DNA of 64,000 nt, taken from assembly GCA_965229115.1 (NCBI GenBank), contig CBDDIR010000003.1, positions 4,092,001 through 4,156,000 of the forward strand. Reading direction: 5' to 3'. Shown here one piece after another: positions 62,704-64,000 of this stretch. Positions within the stretch are counted from its first letter, which is position 1. Every line of letters starts with the position of its first letter. The DNA is from UBA7672 sp965229115. Lineage in GTDB: Bacteria > Pseudomonadota > Alphaproteobacteria > Caulobacterales > Hyphomonadaceae. A program made the position numbers and the translations under genes. The notes under the pieces were generated by a model. It was not told the DNA's origin. It ran no database searches and was given only the letters and a program-made list of their open reading frames with translations.

Positions 62704-63369
62704 ATGTGCGGGAAGTTCACTCAGCTTTTGGCCTGGGAAGATGCTTTCATCTTCTTCTCGCAACTGGCCGAGCCGACGCCTGACGAAGCGCCCGTCGTCT
62801 TTGCGACGCCGATGCGTTCGGCTCGGATCATCCGCCTGGATGAGGCTGGCAAGCGCGAGAGTGTCCAGATGCGGTGGGGCTTCTCGAAGCCTGGCGTAGC
62901 TTCCTTCAAGCCCGATCACATGCACGCGCGCAGCGAGACGGTCGACACCCGGCCGACCTTTGCGGAATCGTTTGCCGAGCGCCGCGGCATTCTGATGGTC
63001 GATACTTTCAACGAAGGGGAAGAGCAGCGCAACGGCAAGACGAAGCAATGGGTTATCCGTCCGAAAGATCGCAAGCCCGTTGCTTTGGCCGTGATCTGGG
63101 AGGAGTGGGAGGGAGATGCTGGCGTTGTTCCGTGCTTCATCCAGCTCACTGTTCCGGCAAATCCACTGATCTCGAAAATCACCGATCGAATGCCTGCGAT
63201 ACTGCGCCAGGAAGACTGGCCGCTCTGGCTTGGCGAGGCCGATGCTCCGCTTACGGACGTGAAGGCGTTGCTGCGCACGTTCGATGATGAAGGCAGTTGG
63301 GATCTCACGGAGCAAGCGTCATCCAAGGCTGCAAAGCCGAAGACGAAACCGCAGATGGATCTCTTCTGA
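62704..63369 (+). CDS. Divergent SRAP (YedK/HMCES-like) protein with C-terminal clamp-type motif
   Basis: The 221-residue protein has the SRAP start MCGKFTQ (Cys2, exposed after Met removal), RWGFSKP, HARSETVDTRP and DRMPAIL. In YedK/HMCES, abasic-site crosslinking uses Cys2, Asn in NAR, Glu in the WFEW region and His in IHDR. Here Cys2 and the Glu (FNEGE) remain, but Asn is His (HARSET) and His is Thr (ITDRMP). The C-terminus is exactly QMDLF (217-221), close to the beta-clamp consensus. It probably binds damaged DNA at the fork, with altered chemistry. It is 6 bp after the HerA-like gene. Confidence 0.88.
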   Translation: MCGKFTQLLAWEDAFIFFSQLAEPTPDEAPVVFATPMRSARIIRLDEAGKRESVQMRWGFSKPGVASFKPDHMHARSETVDTRPTFAESFAERRGILMVDTFNEGEEQRNGKTKQWVIRPKDRKPVALAVIWEEWEGDAGVVPCFIQLTVPANPLISKITDRMPAILRQEDWPLWLGEADAPLTDVKALLRTFDDEGSWDLTEQASSKAAKPKTKPQMDLF

Positions 63370-63527
63370 TCGACGCATCGCGCGCTACAAATTTTCTTCG
63401 AAAAATTTCTCATCGAGAGTGACGAACGCGATTTTGGAAACTTCGCGTTCAGGTTCTCGGGGCAGTTTGCACGCATCAAATCACAGCGGGCCTGATGCTC
63501 GCCGGCTCAAACATGCAGGAGTGCAGA

Positions 63528-63845
63528 ATGCCTACCTCGAAAAAGACGACCAAGAAGACGACCTCGGCCAAGGTGATCCCGATGCCGATCGTGACCGCGC
63601 CGATGGCCACCGCCCCGATGCCTGCGCCGTCCGCCAACGTCATCGTCATGCCGAGCCGCCCGAAGGCAATGCCGGCGAAGCACGCCGTCAAGAAAGCCGC
63701 CGCCAAGAAGGCGCGCAAGGTTGTCGCCAAGGCCGTCGCCAAGCGCCTGGCGAAGAAGCCGGTCGCCAAGGCTGCTCCGAAGAAGATGGCCGCCGCTTCC
63801 GTGAAGAAGCCGGCCCGCGTGACCGCTGCCAAGAACAAGAAGTAA
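63528..63845 (+). CDS. Histone H1-like Lys/Ala-rich DNA-binding protein
   Basis: The 105-residue protein is over 60% Lys, Ala, Pro and Val, with KKTTKKTT at its start, a neutral Met/Pro segment (about residues 15-50) and then AVKKAAAKKARKVVAKAVAKR-type repeats. This resembles bacterial histone H1 analogues that bind DNA non-specifically through a basic tail. The ATG at 63528 has AGGAG 6 nt upstream. A terminator follows, so it is a single gene. Confidence 0.75.
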   Translation: MPTSKKTTKKTTSAKVIPMPIVTAPMATAPMPAPSANVIVMPSRPKAMPAKHAVKKAAAKKARKVVAKAVAKRLAKKPVAKAAPKKMAAASVKKPARVTAAKNKK

Positions 63846-63873
63846 GCAGCCTTCACACCCTCCGATGATGAAG

Positions 63874-63906
63874 ACGGCGCGACCCATCAAAAGGTCGCGC
63901 CGTTTT
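63874..63906 (+). terminator. Rho-independent terminator after the H1-like gene
   Basis: ACGGCGCGACC and GGTCGCGCCGT form a perfect 11-bp stem around an 8-nt loop, followed by TTT. It starts 28 bp after the stop codon. Confidence 0.9.
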
Positions 63907-63931
63907 CGTTTGTCCGTGTACGGCAAAGAAT

Positions 63932-63963
63932 GTTCTTGAAATGTTCGCGCGTGTTGCTAGCTT
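63932..63963 (+). promoter_or_regulatory. SOS (LexA) box and promoter of a gene beyond the right edge
   Basis: GTTC-TTGAAAT-GTTC (63932-63946) is a perfect match to the alphaproteobacterial LexA box. A -35-like TTGAAA (63936-63941) lies inside it, and a -10-like TAGCTT (63958-63963) follows after 16 bp. No plus-strand gene follows before base 64000, so it should control a DNA-damage gene just outside the window. Confidence 0.8.
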
Positions 63964-64000
63964 CTGGATTGTTGGGTCCTGAAGAAGTCAGGCGGGGGCG

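Noticed and set aside
63284..63868. 194-codon plus-strand frame covering the end of SRAP and the H1-like gene
   Set aside because: It is in a different frame from both supported genes and crosses their stops and the ribosome-binding site; its composition is a shadow of the Lys-rich gene.

Overview
The window is chromosomal DNA from a GC-rich alphaproteobacterium, most likely of the Caulobacterales/Hyphomonadaceae type. The evidence is the large (about 180 kDa) NAD-glutamate dehydrogenase, MmcB, DUF2794, DUF1223, an ECF sigma/ChrR pair, and two LexA boxes of the alphaproteobacterial form GTTC-N7-GTTC. The linkage of acnA, ccmABCD-ccmG, yciB, ftsY and mtaB fits the same group. Nothing in the window identifies a genus. 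Apart from the left edge, the DNA reads as vertically inherited chromosome. No insertion sequence, CRISPR array, rRNA operon or intact tRNA was seen.

Region by region. 1-1.4 kb is the end of an integrative element: a tyrosine integrase runs off the left edge, and a 45-nt 3' half of tRNA-Gly(GCC) marks the attachment site. 1.5-11 kb holds a flavin monooxygenase, several lipoproteins, a glycerophosphodiester phosphodiesterase, a tandem pair of related small secreted proteins, a LysE-type exporter, two membrane glycosyltransferases, a cupin and a TPR protein. 11-15 kb holds tag, ygfZ, a cold-shock gene, a RibD-like deaminase and gpmA. 15-21 kb is an envelope cluster on the minus strand: a subtilisin-like lipoprotein protease, a separate propeptide-like membrane protein, two further lipoproteins, an M23 peptidase and a DUF2164 protein. 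21-29 kb holds a sirtuin, a zincin-fold protein, an FkbM methyltransferase, a homocysteine methyltransferase-like protein, an SOS-controlled mmcB with a companion carrying a beta-clamp motif, the ECF sigma/ChrR pair, thpR and a Bax-inhibitor-1 protein. 30-34 kb is a four-gene ABC-2 transporter operon with GldG-like and DUF4340 partners. 34-43 kb holds a DUF1223 protein, aconitase, the cytochrome c maturation genes ccmABCD-ccmG, a MarR regulator, a Nudix hydrolase, a globin and yciB. 43-49 kb holds a flippase, a GH5-like hydrolase, a DMT permease, ftsY and mtaB. 49-54 kb is a redox section: a MarR/FMN-reductase pair with palindromic operators, a two-subunit molybdenum hydroxylase and a TerC protein. 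54-61 kb is mostly the giant glutamate dehydrogenase, followed by an AI-2E permease. 61-64 kb holds a HerA-like ATPase, a divergent SRAP protein, a histone-H1-like protein and a second LexA box at the right edge.

The most interesting threads concern DNA repair and envelope proteolysis. (1) An SOS box sits directly on the mmcB promoter, and the next gene encodes a protein with a consensus beta-clamp motif (QLDLF). (2) The SRAP protein near the right edge ends exactly in a similar motif (QMDLF) and has lost two of the four known catalytic residues. It lies between a HerA-like ATPase and an H1-like protein, about 560 bp before another perfect SOS box. (3) The subtilase gene is followed by a gene for a free-standing propeptide-like domain, which could be a chaperone or inhibitor acting in trans. 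(4) The ChrR-like anti-sigma factor has no visible zinc ligands in its N-terminal domain. Functions are assigned by recognising family motifs by eye; no database search was run.
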